Source: Acidimicrobiales bacterium
Lineage (GTDB): Bacteria; Actinomycetota; Acidimicrobiia; Acidimicrobiales; Aldehydirespiratoraceae
Direction of reading: 5' to 3'
NCBI GenBank assembly: GCA_022425325.1
Contig: JAKMFW010000071.1
Coordinates: forward strand, 1 to 64,000
DNA length: 64,000 nt
The notes beneath the pieces were generated by a model that saw only the letters and a list, made by a program, of their open reading frames with translations, had not been told where the DNA came from and made no database searches. Every line of letters begins with the position of its first letter. Within the stretch, counting starts at the first letter, position 1. The position numbers and the translations under genes are program-made. Below, piece after piece: positions 14,962 through 23,172 of this stretch.

Positions 14962-16509
14962 GTGACCGGTACGTCGCAGGAGAGCGTTGAGATCATCGTC
15001 AATGGGGAGACCGTGGTTGTCGCTGACACCACGGCGACCCTGCTCGACGTCCTGCGGGGGCGCGCAGGCATGGTGTCGGTCAAGGACGGGTGTTCGCCGC
15101 AGGGTCAGTGCGGATGTTGCACCGTCCTCGTCGATGGTCAGCCGCGCGTCTCGTGCGTGACCCCCGTCCGCCGCGTGCGGGGCCGTGAGGTCACGACCGT
15201 CGAGGGTCTGGCGCCCGATGTCCGCGCCGCCTGGGGCGAGGCGTTTGCCGCGACTGGTGGCAGCCAGTGTGGTTTCTGCACACCGGGCATCGTCTGCCGT
15301 TTCGAGGGTCTGCGGGCCAAGGAGATTTCCCACGATGACCGTGCCAAGGCAGCCGATGCCTTGCTCGCCCACATGTGTCGGTGCACCGGATGGCAACCAG
15401 TGCTCGATGCCTGGAAGGTCTTCGGCACACCGGTGACCTTGGGCGACGCCGAGGCCGCGGCGACGCGGGCGGAGATCGAGGGCGGGGTCGCCCAGTCGGT
15501 CGGACCGCACGTCGCACTCGGCGAGGGCGGCTTCAGCGATGACATCGCGCCACCGGGCGCGCTGGTCGCCGTGCCCGACGGCGATGGGTGGGCCGTCGCT
15601 GAGACCCGCGCTGCGGCGCTCGCCGCCGCCGGAAAGATTCAGGGCCGCCGAACGACCGCCGACTATCCGCCACCGATCGAGCTCCCCGAGGGGGACTTCG
15701 ACGCAGTGCTCCGGACCACCTGGACCGAACCGGCCTACCTCGAGACCGATGCGTCCTGGTGTGAGCCCGGTGGCGAGCCGGCGTCGCTGCTGGGCAACGG
15801 TGGGGCGTTCGGCGGGAAGCTCGAGTCCGGACTCGGCGAGGTCGCCCGCCGACTGGCCGACGAGCACGGCCACCCGGTTCGGGTGCTGCTCGCCCGCGAG
15901 GACGTCGTGCGCACCGGGCCGAAGCGCCCCCCGATCGCCGGTGGGATGAACGCCGACGGCTCCGGTCTCCTCCGCGTTGCCCGCACGCCCGGGATCGTCG
16001 AGGCCATCGCAAGGGTCGCCCCCGACGTCACCGTCGAGGAAGTCGACGTGGTCGGTCCGCCGACGTCGGCGGCCATCCGCGGCGCCGGTTGGCTCGAGGC
16101 GGCCGTGTTGCTCGCTGCCGCGCGCGGCGAGGTCGTTTGGATCACGGAGCCGACCGGGGGAGAGGCCACCGCCTCGATCGCCGCCGACGGCACGATCGAA
16201 GTGCAGGTTCGAGCCGGTGATCCGCTCGATGAGACCACGCTGCGCTCCTACTGCACCGGAGCTGCGCACATGGGGCTCGGACTCGTGCGAAGCGAGTCGA
16301 TTGCGGTCGATCCCGAGACCGGTGAGATCCATGACCTCACCATCCGGTCCTTCGGTGTCGTTCGCGCCGTCGACACACCGACGATCGAGATCGATGTACT
16401 GGCCGACGAGCGACCGGCCGTCAACGGCTCCGATGCGGTGATGGCTGCCGTCGCGGCGGCGGTGTGGCTGGCCGAGGGCACACCGACGGCGTGGCCGACG
16501 TCCCGGTAG
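14962..16509 (+). CDS. fusion of CoxS-like 2Fe-2S domain and reduced molybdo-oxidase domain
   Basis: A 515-residue protein. Residues 8-155 are a complete xanthine-dehydrogenase/CO-dehydrogenase small subunit: plant-type cluster ligands Cys44, Cys50, Cys53 and Cys65, then the second cluster in QCGFCTPG (Cys103, Cys106) and MCRCTG (Cys139, Cys141). The remainder carries shrunken motifs of the molybdenum-cofactor subunit: GNGGAFGGK, VRVLLAREDVVRTGPKRPP and AIRGAGWLEA. This part is only about 350 residues instead of the usual 700 or more, and the end (VNGSDAVMAAVAAAVW) has Asp near where a catalytic Glu is expected. No FAD subunit or second large subunit is adjacent. Substrate and activity are unknown. 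Confidence 0.75.
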   Translation: MTGTSQESVEIIVNGETVVVADTTATLLDVLRGRAGMVSVKDGCSPQGQCGCCTVLVDGQPRVSCVTPVRRVRGREVTTVEGLAPDVRAAWGEAFAATGGSQCGFCTPGIVCRFEGLRAKEISHDDRAKAADALLAHMCRCTGWQPVLDAWKVFGTPVTLGDAEAAATRAEIEGGVAQSVGPHVALGEGGFSDDIAPPGALVAVPDGDGWAVAETRAAALAAAGKIQGRRTTADYPPPIELPEGDFDAVLRTTWTEPAYLETDASWCEPGGEPASLLGNGGAFGGKLESGLGEVARRLADEHGHPVRVLLAREDVVRTGPKRPPIAGGMNADGSGLLRVARTPGIVEAIARVAPDVTVEEVDVVGPPTSAAIRGAGWLEAAVLLAAARGEVVWITEPTGGEATASIAADGTIEVQVRAGDPLDETTLRSYCTGAAHMGLGLVRSESIAVDPETGEIHDLTIRSFGVVRAVDTPTIEIDVLADERPAVNGSDAVMAAVAAAVWLAEGTPTAWPTSR

Positions 16510-16515
16510 GCGAGG

Positions 16516-18225
16516 TCAGCGGGGGTCGCCCTGTGGCCCGCGGATCAGACGACCCGGTGTCTCGCCGGTGAACTGATCGTCGAGCACGGTGACGGCACCG
16601 CGGCACACGGTTGCGCCGTAGCCCTCGGCCCGTTGCACATAGCGCTTCGCGCCGGTCGGCAGGTCGTCAACGAGATGCGGAAGCTCGACCGCCAGGCCGT
16701 CGAGATCGATCACGTTGACGTCGGCCCGCATGCCCGGAGCGAGCAGGCCACGGTCGTGGAGTCCGTACATCTCGGCGGTCTGACGGGTCTGGCGATGCAC
16801 GAGCCACTCGATCGGCATCTGGTCGCCACGCGCACGGTCGCGGGCCCAGAACTGCAGCATGAAGGTCGGCATGCCGCCGTCGGCGATCGTGCCGCAGTGG
16901 GCACCCGCATCGGCGAGACCCATGCGGGTGTGGGGATGCTGATGGAGCTCCCACAGGTGATCGAGGTTGTGGTTCGAGTAGTTGAAGAGCGGGTAGTAGA
17001 GGAGGCCCCTCCCGTTCTCCGACATCATCTGGTCGTAGGCGACCTCGGCCGGCTCGACCCCCCGTGCTGCGGCGAGCCCTGCGCATGTCGCCGCCGGGTC
17101 GGGTTCGTAGTCGGCTTCGCCGGAGAACGGGTAGAGCTTGTCCCAGCTGCGGGTGATCGATGCGATGAAGTCGCTCCAGACAGCGGGCACCTCGGTGGTG
17201 AGCGCAGCACGCACGTCGGGTCGGGCGAGTTCCTCGAGGCGCTCGTGTTCGGGCAATTGGCCGATGAGTCCCCAGGTGGGGCACAGCATGAACGGGTTGA
17301 CCGTCGCCGACCACGACTCGAGGATGCCGACCGGCCGACCCGACACTTGGGCGAGGATGTTGAGCCCGTCGGCCTGGGCCTGCTCGAGCAGCCGGAGGTC
17401 CTCTCGCCACAGGTCCGGTGCGTAGTCGGGCTGGTTGAGGTTGAACACGACCGGTTGGCCGGTGATCCGGGCAACGGCGCGCATCCACGAGAACGAGTCG
17501 GGCACCTCGGGATGGTGGGTGGCGGTCTGGAAGACGCCATGGCCGACCTCGGCGATCGAACGAGCGATCGCAAGGAGTTCGTCGTCGGTGGCGAACGTGC
17601 CGGGCACGAGTTCGCCGTCGACCGCCTTGTGCAGTGGTGTGCGTGAGGTGGAGAAGCCGAGCGCACCGGCCCGGAGTCCCTCGCCGACGAGTTCCGCCAT
17701 TGCGTCGATGTCGTCGGGGGTGGCGTCGTCGATCGCTCGCTCGCGCATGACATAGGCGCGCAGTGCGCCATGGGGCACCTGGGTGCCGAGGTCGAGTACC
17801 CACTGGCGGGCATCGAGGTCGTCGAGGTACTCGGGGAAGGTCTCCCAGCCCCACTGGATGCCGTCGGTCAGGGCCGCCCCGGGGATGTCCTCGACGCCTT
17901 CCATCAGTTGGATCAGGAAGTCGCGCCGATCCGCGGCGGCCGGCGCAAAGCCGACACCGCAGTTGCCCATCACCGCCGTGGTGACGCCGTGCCACCCGGA
18001 CGGTGTGAGCTCGGGGTCCCAGGTCGCCTGCGCGTCGTAGTGGGTGTGCGTGTCGACGAACCCGGGGGTGACGAGGCGGCCGTGGGCGTCGATCTCGCGT
18101 CGCCCGGCGCTGATATCGGAGCCGATCTCCGTGATCGTCTCGCCGTCGATGGCGATGTCGGCGGCCCGGGCCGCAGCGCCGGAACCGTCGATGACCTGAC
18201 CGTTGCGGATGACGAGATCGTGCAT
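16516..18225 (-). CDS. N-acyl-D-amino-acid deacylase-type amidohydrolase
   Basis: A 569-residue metal-dependent amidohydrolase. DTHTHYDAQATWD supplies the H-x-H metal site, GVTTAVMGNCGVGFAP is the strand with the conserved Cys seen in D-aminoacylases, and GLADAGAHCG carries the catalytic Asp. The small beta-sandwich formed by both ends (MHDLVIRNGQVIDGSG; LLAPGMRADVNVIDLD) is intact. The family hydrolyses N-acyl-D-amino acids, hydantoins or related amides; the true substrate is not known. ATG at 18225 follows TACGAT (minus strand) by 6 nt. It converges with the molybdo fusion gene (6-nt gap) and diverges from mftF. Confidence 0.85.
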   Translation of the reverse strand: MHDLVIRNGQVIDGSGAAARAADIAIDGETITEIGSDISAGRREIDAHGRLVTPGFVDTHTHYDAQATWDPELTPSGWHGVTTAVMGNCGVGFAPAAADRRDFLIQLMEGVEDIPGAALTDGIQWGWETFPEYLDDLDARQWVLDLGTQVPHGALRAYVMRERAIDDATPDDIDAMAELVGEGLRAGALGFSTSRTPLHKAVDGELVPGTFATDDELLAIARSIAEVGHGVFQTATHHPEVPDSFSWMRAVARITGQPVVFNLNQPDYAPDLWREDLRLLEQAQADGLNILAQVSGRPVGILESWSATVNPFMLCPTWGLIGQLPEHERLEELARPDVRAALTTEVPAVWSDFIASITRSWDKLYPFSGEADYEPDPAATCAGLAAARGVEPAEVAYDQMMSENGRGLLYYPLFNYSNHNLDHLWELHQHPHTRMGLADAGAHCGTIADGGMPTFMLQFWARDRARGDQMPIEWLVHRQTRQTAEMYGLHDRGLLAPGMRADVNVIDLDGLAVELPHLVDDLPTGAKRYVQRAEGYGATVCRGAVTVLDDQFTGETPGRLIRGPQGDPR

Positions 18226-18231
18226 GATCCG

Positions 18232-18237
18232 ATCGTA
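18232..18237 (-). promoter_or_regulatory. -10 element, amidohydrolase
   Basis: TACGAT on the minus strand, 6 nt before the ATG at 18225; a leaderless-type start. Confidence 0.5.
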
Positions 18238-18296
18238 GGGGACCGACGGGCTCACCTGTCAGGTGTGGCGCCGCTCCGCATGGCGGCGGTCGACGC

Positions 18297-18302
18297 TACC
18301 GT
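18297..18302 (+). promoter_or_regulatory. -10 element, mftF
   Basis: TACCGT ends 8 nt before the ATG at 18311; no Shine-Dalgarno is present. Confidence 0.5.
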
Positions 18303-18310
18303 CGTCGGCG

Positions 18311-19741
18311 ATGACCGTCCGTCGCCCTGCACCTGCCGGGCTCCGCCTCGTTGCCGACCCGTCGCTCGTTCGGCGCGACAGCGGCCGGGTGCTGGTCGGT
18401 GGCTCACCGTTCCGGATGATGCGCTTGAGTGAGGCCGGTGCTCGGACGGTCGATCGATGGATCGACGGGGCGCCGGTACGGACCGGCGCAGAGGCGACAC
18501 TTGCCCGGCGACTCCTCGATGCCGGCTCGATGCATCCGGTGGCGTCGCCAGCCGCTGACCGAGACGCCACCGTCGTCACCCCCGTGAGGGACGAACCGGC
18601 CCTCACCACCCTCCCGACGGGTGGTCGCCCGACCATCGTCGTCGACGACGGTTCGCGCCCGCCGATCGGCCCGATCGATGGTGTCCGGGTGATTCGGCGT
18701 GATGTCAGCGGCGGTCCGAGCGTGGCTCGGACCGACGGCCTTGCGCTCGCCCGGGCCGAGGGCGCCGAGTTCGTTGCCTTCGTGGACGCCGATGTCACCG
18801 TCGATCCCGAGGCGGATCCCACCGGCTCCGACTGGATCGACCGATTGCTCGGGCACTTCGACGATCCGGCCGTTGCGGCGGTGGCGCCCCGTGTCGTGTC
18901 GGCGCCCGGTGACACCATCCTCGCGGCGTACGAGGAGACCTTCTCGCCCCTCGACCTCGGCAACGCTCCGTCGCTCGTCGCGCCGGGTCGGCGGGTCTCC
19001 TACGTCCCCACGGCGGCGCTGATCGTCCGAGTGGCAGCGATCGACGCGGTCGGCGGATTCGACAAGGCGCTGCGGTACGGCGAGGACGTCGATCTGGTCT
19101 GGCGGCTCGCCGCCGCCGGGCACACCGTCCGCTACGACCCGTCCGTCGAGGTGCAGCACCGTCCTCGGTCGTCGTGGAGCGCCTGGTTCTGGCAGCGCAT
19201 GTCCTACGGTTCGGCTGCGGCCCCCCTCGCCAGTCGACACGGTGACGCGATCGCGCCCAGCCGAGCACCGGTCGAGTTGTACGGAACGATCGCCGCTGCC
19301 GTGGTCGCACCGGGAGCACTCGTCGCAGGCGCGGCCGCCGCAACGGTCACCGCAGCCCAGATCCGCGTCCGCCGAGCGCTCGGGGAACATCACCAGCCGG
19401 CCGCCGTGAACGGAGCAATGGCCCAGGCATTCGGCTCCACCGTCGCCGCGATCCCACGTGCGTGGGCCCCGTTGGCGCTCGTCGCCGCTGCGGCCGGACG
19501 GCGGCCACGGCGACGACTTGCCGCGATGGTGGTGACCGCCGCCGCCGTCGAGGTGCTGCAGTGCCGCCCGGCGGTCGGCCCCTTCCGGGCGACGACGGCC
19601 CGACTCGTCGACCACCTCGCCTACGGCGTCGGTGTCTGGCAGGGCGTCGTGCGTGAACGTTCGTTGACGGCTTTGCGCCCCGCTCGCAGCGAGAACGGGG
19701 TTCGGAGCACGGATGCCTCGGCGTCTACCGTCACGCCATGA
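18311..19741 (+). CDS. mftF: mycofactocin-type glycosyltransferase MftF
   Basis: A 476-residue GT2-family glycosyltransferase with the MftF layout: an N-terminal domain with VLVGGSPFRMMRLSEAGAR, then the GT-A domain (TVVTPVRDEP, FVAFVDADVTVDPE as the DxD region, GGFDKALRYGEDVDLVWRL), and hydrophobic C-terminal segments ending DHLAYGVGVWQGVVRERSL, very close to the mycobacterial protein. MftF adds glucose units to the redox cofactor mycofactocin at the membrane. None of mftA-mftE is nearby, so the gene is an orphan in this window. ATG at 18311 follows a -10 element. The next gene starts inside its stop codon (ATGA). Confidence 0.85.
   Translation: MTVRRPAPAGLRLVADPSLVRRDSGRVLVGGSPFRMMRLSEAGARTVDRWIDGAPVRTGAEATLARRLLDAGSMHPVASPAADRDATVVTPVRDEPALTTLPTGGRPTIVVDDGSRPPIGPIDGVRVIRRDVSGGPSVARTDGLALARAEGAEFVAFVDADVTVDPEADPTGSDWIDRLLGHFDDPAVAAVAPRVVSAPGDTILAAYEETFSPLDLGNAPSLVAPGRRVSYVPTAALIVRVAAIDAVGGFDKALRYGEDVDLVWRLAAAGHTVRYDPSVEVQHRPRSSWSAWFWQRMSYGSAAAPLASRHGDAIAPSRAPVELYGTIAAAVVAPGALVAGAAAATVTAAQIRVRRALGEHHQPAAVNGAMAQAFGSTVAAIPRAWAPLALVAAAAGRRPRRRLAAMVVTAAAVEVLQCRPAVGPFRATTARLVDHLAYGVGVWQGVVRERSLTALRPARSENGVRSTDASASTVTP
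19726..19731 (+). promoter_or_regulatory. internal -10 element before serine hydrolase gene
   Basis: TACCGT lies inside the last codons of mftF and ends 6 nt before the ATG at 19738, so the downstream gene may have its own leaderless transcript. Confidence 0.4.
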
Positions 19742-20850
19742 CCTCGATCGTCCAATCCCGCCTCGACGCCCTCGTCGCCCGCTGCCGTCGTGAAGTCGAC
19801 GAGGGCCGCCTGCCCGGCTACCAACTCGCCGTCGGCTTTGAGAACGAGATCGTCTACGCAGAGGCCTACGGCGATGCAGCCGACCGCAACCGCTTCCACA
19901 CCTACTCGGCGGTGAAGCCGACTGTCAGCCTCACCGTGCTCGAGCTCGCAGCCGAGGGGTTGCTCGATGTCGACGCCACCGTGGCGTCCGTGCTGCCCTC
20001 GTTCGGGGAGAACGGCAAGCACGCCATCACGCTCTCACAGGTCCTGCTCCACGCCGGTGGCTTTCCGACCGCCCCGATCGGTGCTGAGGCGATCGATCGG
20101 CAACAGCGGCTCGAGCGGTACGCAAGCTGGCACACCACCTGGGAGCCGGGCACTCGCTTCGAGTACCACCCGTCGCAGGCGCACTGGGTTCTTGCCGACA
20201 TGATCGAAGAGGTGGTGGGCCGCCCGTACGCCGATGTCATCACCGAACGCCTCATGACCCCGGCCGGTCAGCCTCGCTGGCTCGCGATCCCCGAGGACGA
20301 GCAGGGCGACATCAAGGATGTGTTCGACGTCGGCGACCCGATCGACCCGGCGGAGTTCAAGGCGCTCCATGGTGTCGACATGCCCGAGACCGAGGTCACC
20401 AACGAGGCCCTGAGGGTGTTCAACGACCCGATGGTCCGTGCCGGTGGGCACCCGGGTGGGGGCGGTATCGCCTCGGCGTCGTCGATGGCCGGGTGGTACC
20501 AGGCGATCCTCCACGACCGCGGCGACATCTTGCGCCCGGAGGTCAAAGACGACGCGCTGCGCACGATCCGCCAGACGCACCCCGATCCGCTCGGCACCCG
20601 CGCCAACCGCACCCATGCCTTCACGATCGCGGGCGCCGATGACCAGAAAGCGCTCCGCGGCCACGGCCACGCATCGAGCGAGTGGGCCTTCGGTCATGGT
20701 GGAGCGAAGGGTCAGATCGGCTGGGCTGACCCGGCGACCGGTATCTCGCTCGGCTTCATGACCCACGGCCTTGACCGCAACGATCTCGTCGTCGGGCGTC
20801 GAGGGATTGCGATCTCCTCGAAGGCCGGCGTGCTCACGACGCCGGAGTAG
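19738..20850 (+). CDS. beta-lactamase-class serine hydrolase
   Basis: A 370-residue serine hydrolase of the class C beta-lactamase/esterase family, without a signal peptide, so cytosolic. The nucleophile motif S-x-x-K is SAVK (Ser57-Lys60) and the tyrosine motif is FEYHPS (Tyr143). The C-terminal HGG-like motif is FGHGGAKGQIGW. Substrates of such cytosolic members are usually esters rather than beta-lactams, but nothing here decides. The ATG overlaps the mftF stop by 4 nt and also has its own -10 box. The 3' end overlaps the convergent MFS gene by 17 nt. Confidence 0.85.
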   Translation: MTSIVQSRLDALVARCRREVDEGRLPGYQLAVGFENEIVYAEAYGDAADRNRFHTYSAVKPTVSLTVLELAAEGLLDVDATVASVLPSFGENGKHAITLSQVLLHAGGFPTAPIGAEAIDRQQRLERYASWHTTWEPGTRFEYHPSQAHWVLADMIEEVVGRPYADVITERLMTPAGQPRWLAIPEDEQGDIKDVFDVGDPIDPAEFKALHGVDMPETEVTNEALRVFNDPMVRAGGHPGGGGIASASSMAGWYQAILHDRGDILRPEVKDDALRTIRQTHPDPLGTRANRTHAFTIAGADDQKALRGHGHASSEWAFGHGGAKGQIGWADPATGISLGFMTHGLDRNDLVVGRRGIAISSKAGVLTTPE

Positions 20851-22021
20851 CGCTCCCGGTCGGAGCGTTCGCCCGCACGGCCGCCCACATCGCCGCCATC
20901 ATCAGCACGACGACGAGCGAAACCCAGCCGAGCGCCTCCTGACTGGTTTGGTCGGCGAGCAGGCCGATCACGGCGGGCACGATGATCGCGCCCGCCGAGG
21001 AGGTCGCCAGCTGATACCCGACGATCCGAGCGGCTCGATCCGCCCCGAGATAGATCGGGGTGCGGTTGACGACGGCCGGGAACATCACCGAGAAGGCGAA
21101 GCCCAAGAGTGGTAACGCAAAGCCGCCGAGCCCACCGGGGTCGGCCGCGAAGATGGCGGCGGCGACGACCGCAAGCGCCGACGCCCGACTCATGATCACC
21201 TCGGGCGCCACCCGGTCGCCGCCGAATGCGAGCAGGAAACGACCGACGGTGAGACCGCCCCAGTACGAGGCGACGAAGACGCTGGCCAGCACTTCGTCGG
21301 TGCCGCGAGCTTCGCTGAGCAGAGTGAAGCTCCATTGGCCGGCGGAGACCTCCACCCCGACGTAGAGGAAGAACCAGCCGAGCACGAGGGCGAGCAGGTA
21401 CGGCGGCGCCTCCACCGTTCGGCCTCGGGTTGCCTCGACGTCGGGTGCGTCGGGCGTGTCGTCGAAGCCTTCCCTGGCCAGCGGCGACGCCACGACGATG
21501 CCGGCCTGCAACACGGCGAAAATCCAGAACGGCACCCCCCAACGATCGCCGCCGGCGACGAAGGCGGCAGCAACGAGTGGACCGGCCGATGCGCCGACCC
21601 CGTAGAAGCCGTGGAGCAGGCCCATCGCTCGTTGTCCGCGTTTCACGGCGATCCAGGCGTTCACGGCGGAGTCGAGCGTTCCGTTGCCGAGGCCGAGGAG
21701 TGCGAAGCCGACGAGCGTTGTCGCCCACGACGAACCGAGCCCGATGATCCCGAACGCCAGTGCGGCCAGGGTCGAGCCCATCCGGAACACCGTCGTCATG
21801 CCGAACCGTTCGCTGAGGTGACCCGACGCCACCGAGGCGATCAGGTAGCCCCCGGAGAGGCAGGCGAAGACCTGACCGAACGAACCGTCATTGCGTCCGA
21901 AGTCGTCGCGGAGGTCAGGCCAGACCGTGCCGATCGCCCCGTCGGTCAAGCCGAGCAGGACGAAGGCGCCAAGGCCGATGAGGATCGCCCTCTGGGGTGG
22001 GGTGGCAAAGCGGCCGGACAC
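20834..22021 (-). CDS. MFS transporter
   Basis: A 395-residue integral membrane protein with about 12 hydrophobic segments and the MFS loop motif SGHLSERFGMTTVFRMG after the second helix. The N-terminal part contains LTDGAIGTVWPDLRDDFG, the family's first-helix region. It resembles fucose permease/sugar-type or drug-efflux MFS proteins, but the substrate is not deducible. GTG at 22021 has a weak CAGACT box 6 nt upstream on the minus strand. It shares 17 nt at its 3' end with the serine hydrolase gene. Confidence 0.85.
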   Translation of the reverse strand: MSGRFATPPQRAILIGLGAFVLLGLTDGAIGTVWPDLRDDFGRNDGSFGQVFACLSGGYLIASVASGHLSERFGMTTVFRMGSTLAALAFGIIGLGSSWATTLVGFALLGLGNGTLDSAVNAWIAVKRGQRAMGLLHGFYGVGASAGPLVAAAFVAGGDRWGVPFWIFAVLQAGIVVASPLAREGFDDTPDAPDVEATRGRTVEAPPYLLALVLGWFFLYVGVEVSAGQWSFTLLSEARGTDEVLASVFVASYWGGLTVGRFLLAFGGDRVAPEVIMSRASALAVVAAAIFAADPGGLGGFALPLLGFAFSVMFPAVVNRTPIYLGADRAARIVGYQLATSSAGAIIVPAVIGLLADQTSQEALGWVSLVVVLMMAAMWAAVRANAPTGSATPAS

Positions 22022-22057
22022 CGGTGCAGTCTGCCGACTCGCCCGCCCGGATACTGA

Positions 22058-22831
22058 TTACGTCCGACCCCGTGCGCGGAGATACTCCTGCCCGACCGCT
22101 CGCGATTCCGGGTCGTGCATGGCGTTGATGAGGGCGTCGGCATCGCTCCAAGCGGTGCCGGTCGACACGAGCGCTTCCGCCGCCGCGTCGACCGCCTTCA
22201 GGGTGGCCCGCAGGGTGAGCCGGGACTTCGCGGCCAGGTTCTCGGCGAGGCTCTGCGCCTCGACGAGGTGCTCGCCGTCGGCGGCGATCGTGTTCAGCAT
22301 CCCGAGCGCTTTCGCCTCGGCGGCGCTGAACGGTCGGCAGGTGAGGACCAGTTCTCGGGTTGCGGCTGGACCGATCTCGCGCACAAGTCGCTGGATTCCA
22401 CCCCACGCGAGCGGGATGCCGAGGTCGACCTCCGGGATCGAAAAACGCGTGGACTCGGCGGCGATCCGCAGATCGCATGCCGCCGCCAACACCACACCGC
22501 CGCCGACACAGTGTCCGTGCACGGCCGCGATCGTGACCGCCTGCATCGCCTCGATCGCCTCCGCCATCTCGCGTCCGGCGTCGGCTGCATCACGCGGCAG
22601 CGTTCCGGCCGGATCGCCAAAGCTCGCAAGGTCGGCGCCGGCGCTGAAGGCCCGACCGGCGCCGTGCACGATCACCACCCGCACCTCGTCGCGCGCATCG
22701 AACCAGTCGGCCGCCGCCACGAGCTCACGCAGGCACGTGGTCGACAACGGGTTCAGCTGCGCTGGTCGGTTCAACTGGATGCGGCCGATCGTGTCGTCGA
22801 CCGACACGGCCAGGGTCTCGAAGTTCGCCAT
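22058..22831 (-). CDS. enoyl-CoA hydratase/isomerase family protein
   Basis: A 257-residue crotonase-fold protein. GRAFSAGADLASFGD is the first oxyanion-hole and CoA-binding segment, and HGHCVGGGVVLAAACDLRIA is the family signature with the second oxyanion residue. The position of the usual catalytic Glu reads PEVDLGIPLAWGG, so hydratase activity is possible but the reaction class is open. It lies upstream of the MFS gene on the same strand with a 36-nt gap. ATG at 22831 was preferred to an upstream ATG; CATCGT on the minus strand (22838-22843) lies 6 nt before it. Confidence 0.87.
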   Translation of the reverse strand: MANFETLAVSVDDTIGRIQLNRPAQLNPLSTTCLRELVAAADWFDARDEVRVVIVHGAGRAFSAGADLASFGDPAGTLPRDAADAGREMAEAIEAMQAVTIAAVHGHCVGGGVVLAAACDLRIAAESTRFSIPEVDLGIPLAWGGIQRLVREIGPAATRELVLTCRPFSAAEAKALGMLNTIAADGEHLVEAQSLAENLAAKSRLTLRATLKAVDAAAEALVSTGTAWSDADALINAMHDPESRAVGQEYLRARGRT

Positions 22832-22837
22832 GACGAG

Positions 22838-22843
22838 ACGATG
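22838..22843 (-). promoter_or_regulatory. -10 element, enoyl-CoA hydratase gene
   Basis: CATCGT on the minus strand, 6 nt before the ATG at 22831; a weaker match than most of the series. Confidence 0.35.
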
Positions 22844-22905
22844 CCACGGCCGGAGGGGTGGTTTCGACCCATCCACTCGACCACACCGGGGATTCGGGAA
22901 CGGGG

Positions 22906-22934
22906 TTGGGAACCACGAGGAGTCGTGGCATCAT
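22906..22934 (+). promoter_or_regulatory. promoter of the tRNA-Thr/tRNA-Met unit
   Basis: TTGGGA (22906-22911) and CATCAT (22929-22934) are spaced by exactly 17 nt. Transcription would begin about 25 nt before tRNA-Thr. Confidence 0.5.
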
Positions 22935-22963
22935 TTGCAACGCTCTGGCCCCGGCTGGAGCAG

Positions 22964-23036
22964 GCTCCCTTAGCTCAGTCGGCAGAGCGTCTCCATGGTA
23001 AGGAGAAGGTCGTCAGTTCAATTCTGACAGGGAGCT
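22964..23036 (+). tRNA. tRNA-Thr (GGT)
   Basis: A 73-nt cloverleaf: acceptor GCTCCCT/AGGGAGC, D stem GCTC/GAGC, anticodon stem TCTCC/GGAGA with loop ATGGTAA giving anticodon GGT, T stem GTCAG/CTGAC with loop TTCAATT. Discriminator T; CCA is not encoded. Confidence 0.95.
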
Positions 23037-23064
23037 CGTCGGTTCGACTCGCCTGCCGAACCAT

Positions 23065-23141
23065 GGCGACGTAGCTCAGTTGGTGAGAGCGCTCGACTCA
23101 TAATCGAGAGGTCGACAGTTCGAATCTGTCCGTCGCTACCA
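23065..23141 (+). tRNA. tRNA-Met (CAT), elongator type
   Basis: A 77-nt cloverleaf: acceptor GGCGACG/CGTCGCT with a G-T first pair, D stem GCTC/GAGC, anticodon stem CTCGA/TCGAG with loop CTCATAA, T loop TTCGAAT, CCA encoded. The closed first pair and the lack of an initiator-type anticodon stem (GGG/CCC) argue for elongator Met; a CAT anticodon could also mark tRNA-Ile2. Confidence 0.9.
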
Positions 23142-23172
23142 CCCGAAACCGTTCGACCCGAGGAGGCGCAGG

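Noticed and set aside
14007-15083. Longer lipoprotein start reaching into the molybdo fusion gene
   Set aside because: It would place over 60 residues ahead of the Tat motif and overlap the divergent gene; GTG at 14885 fits the signal peptide.
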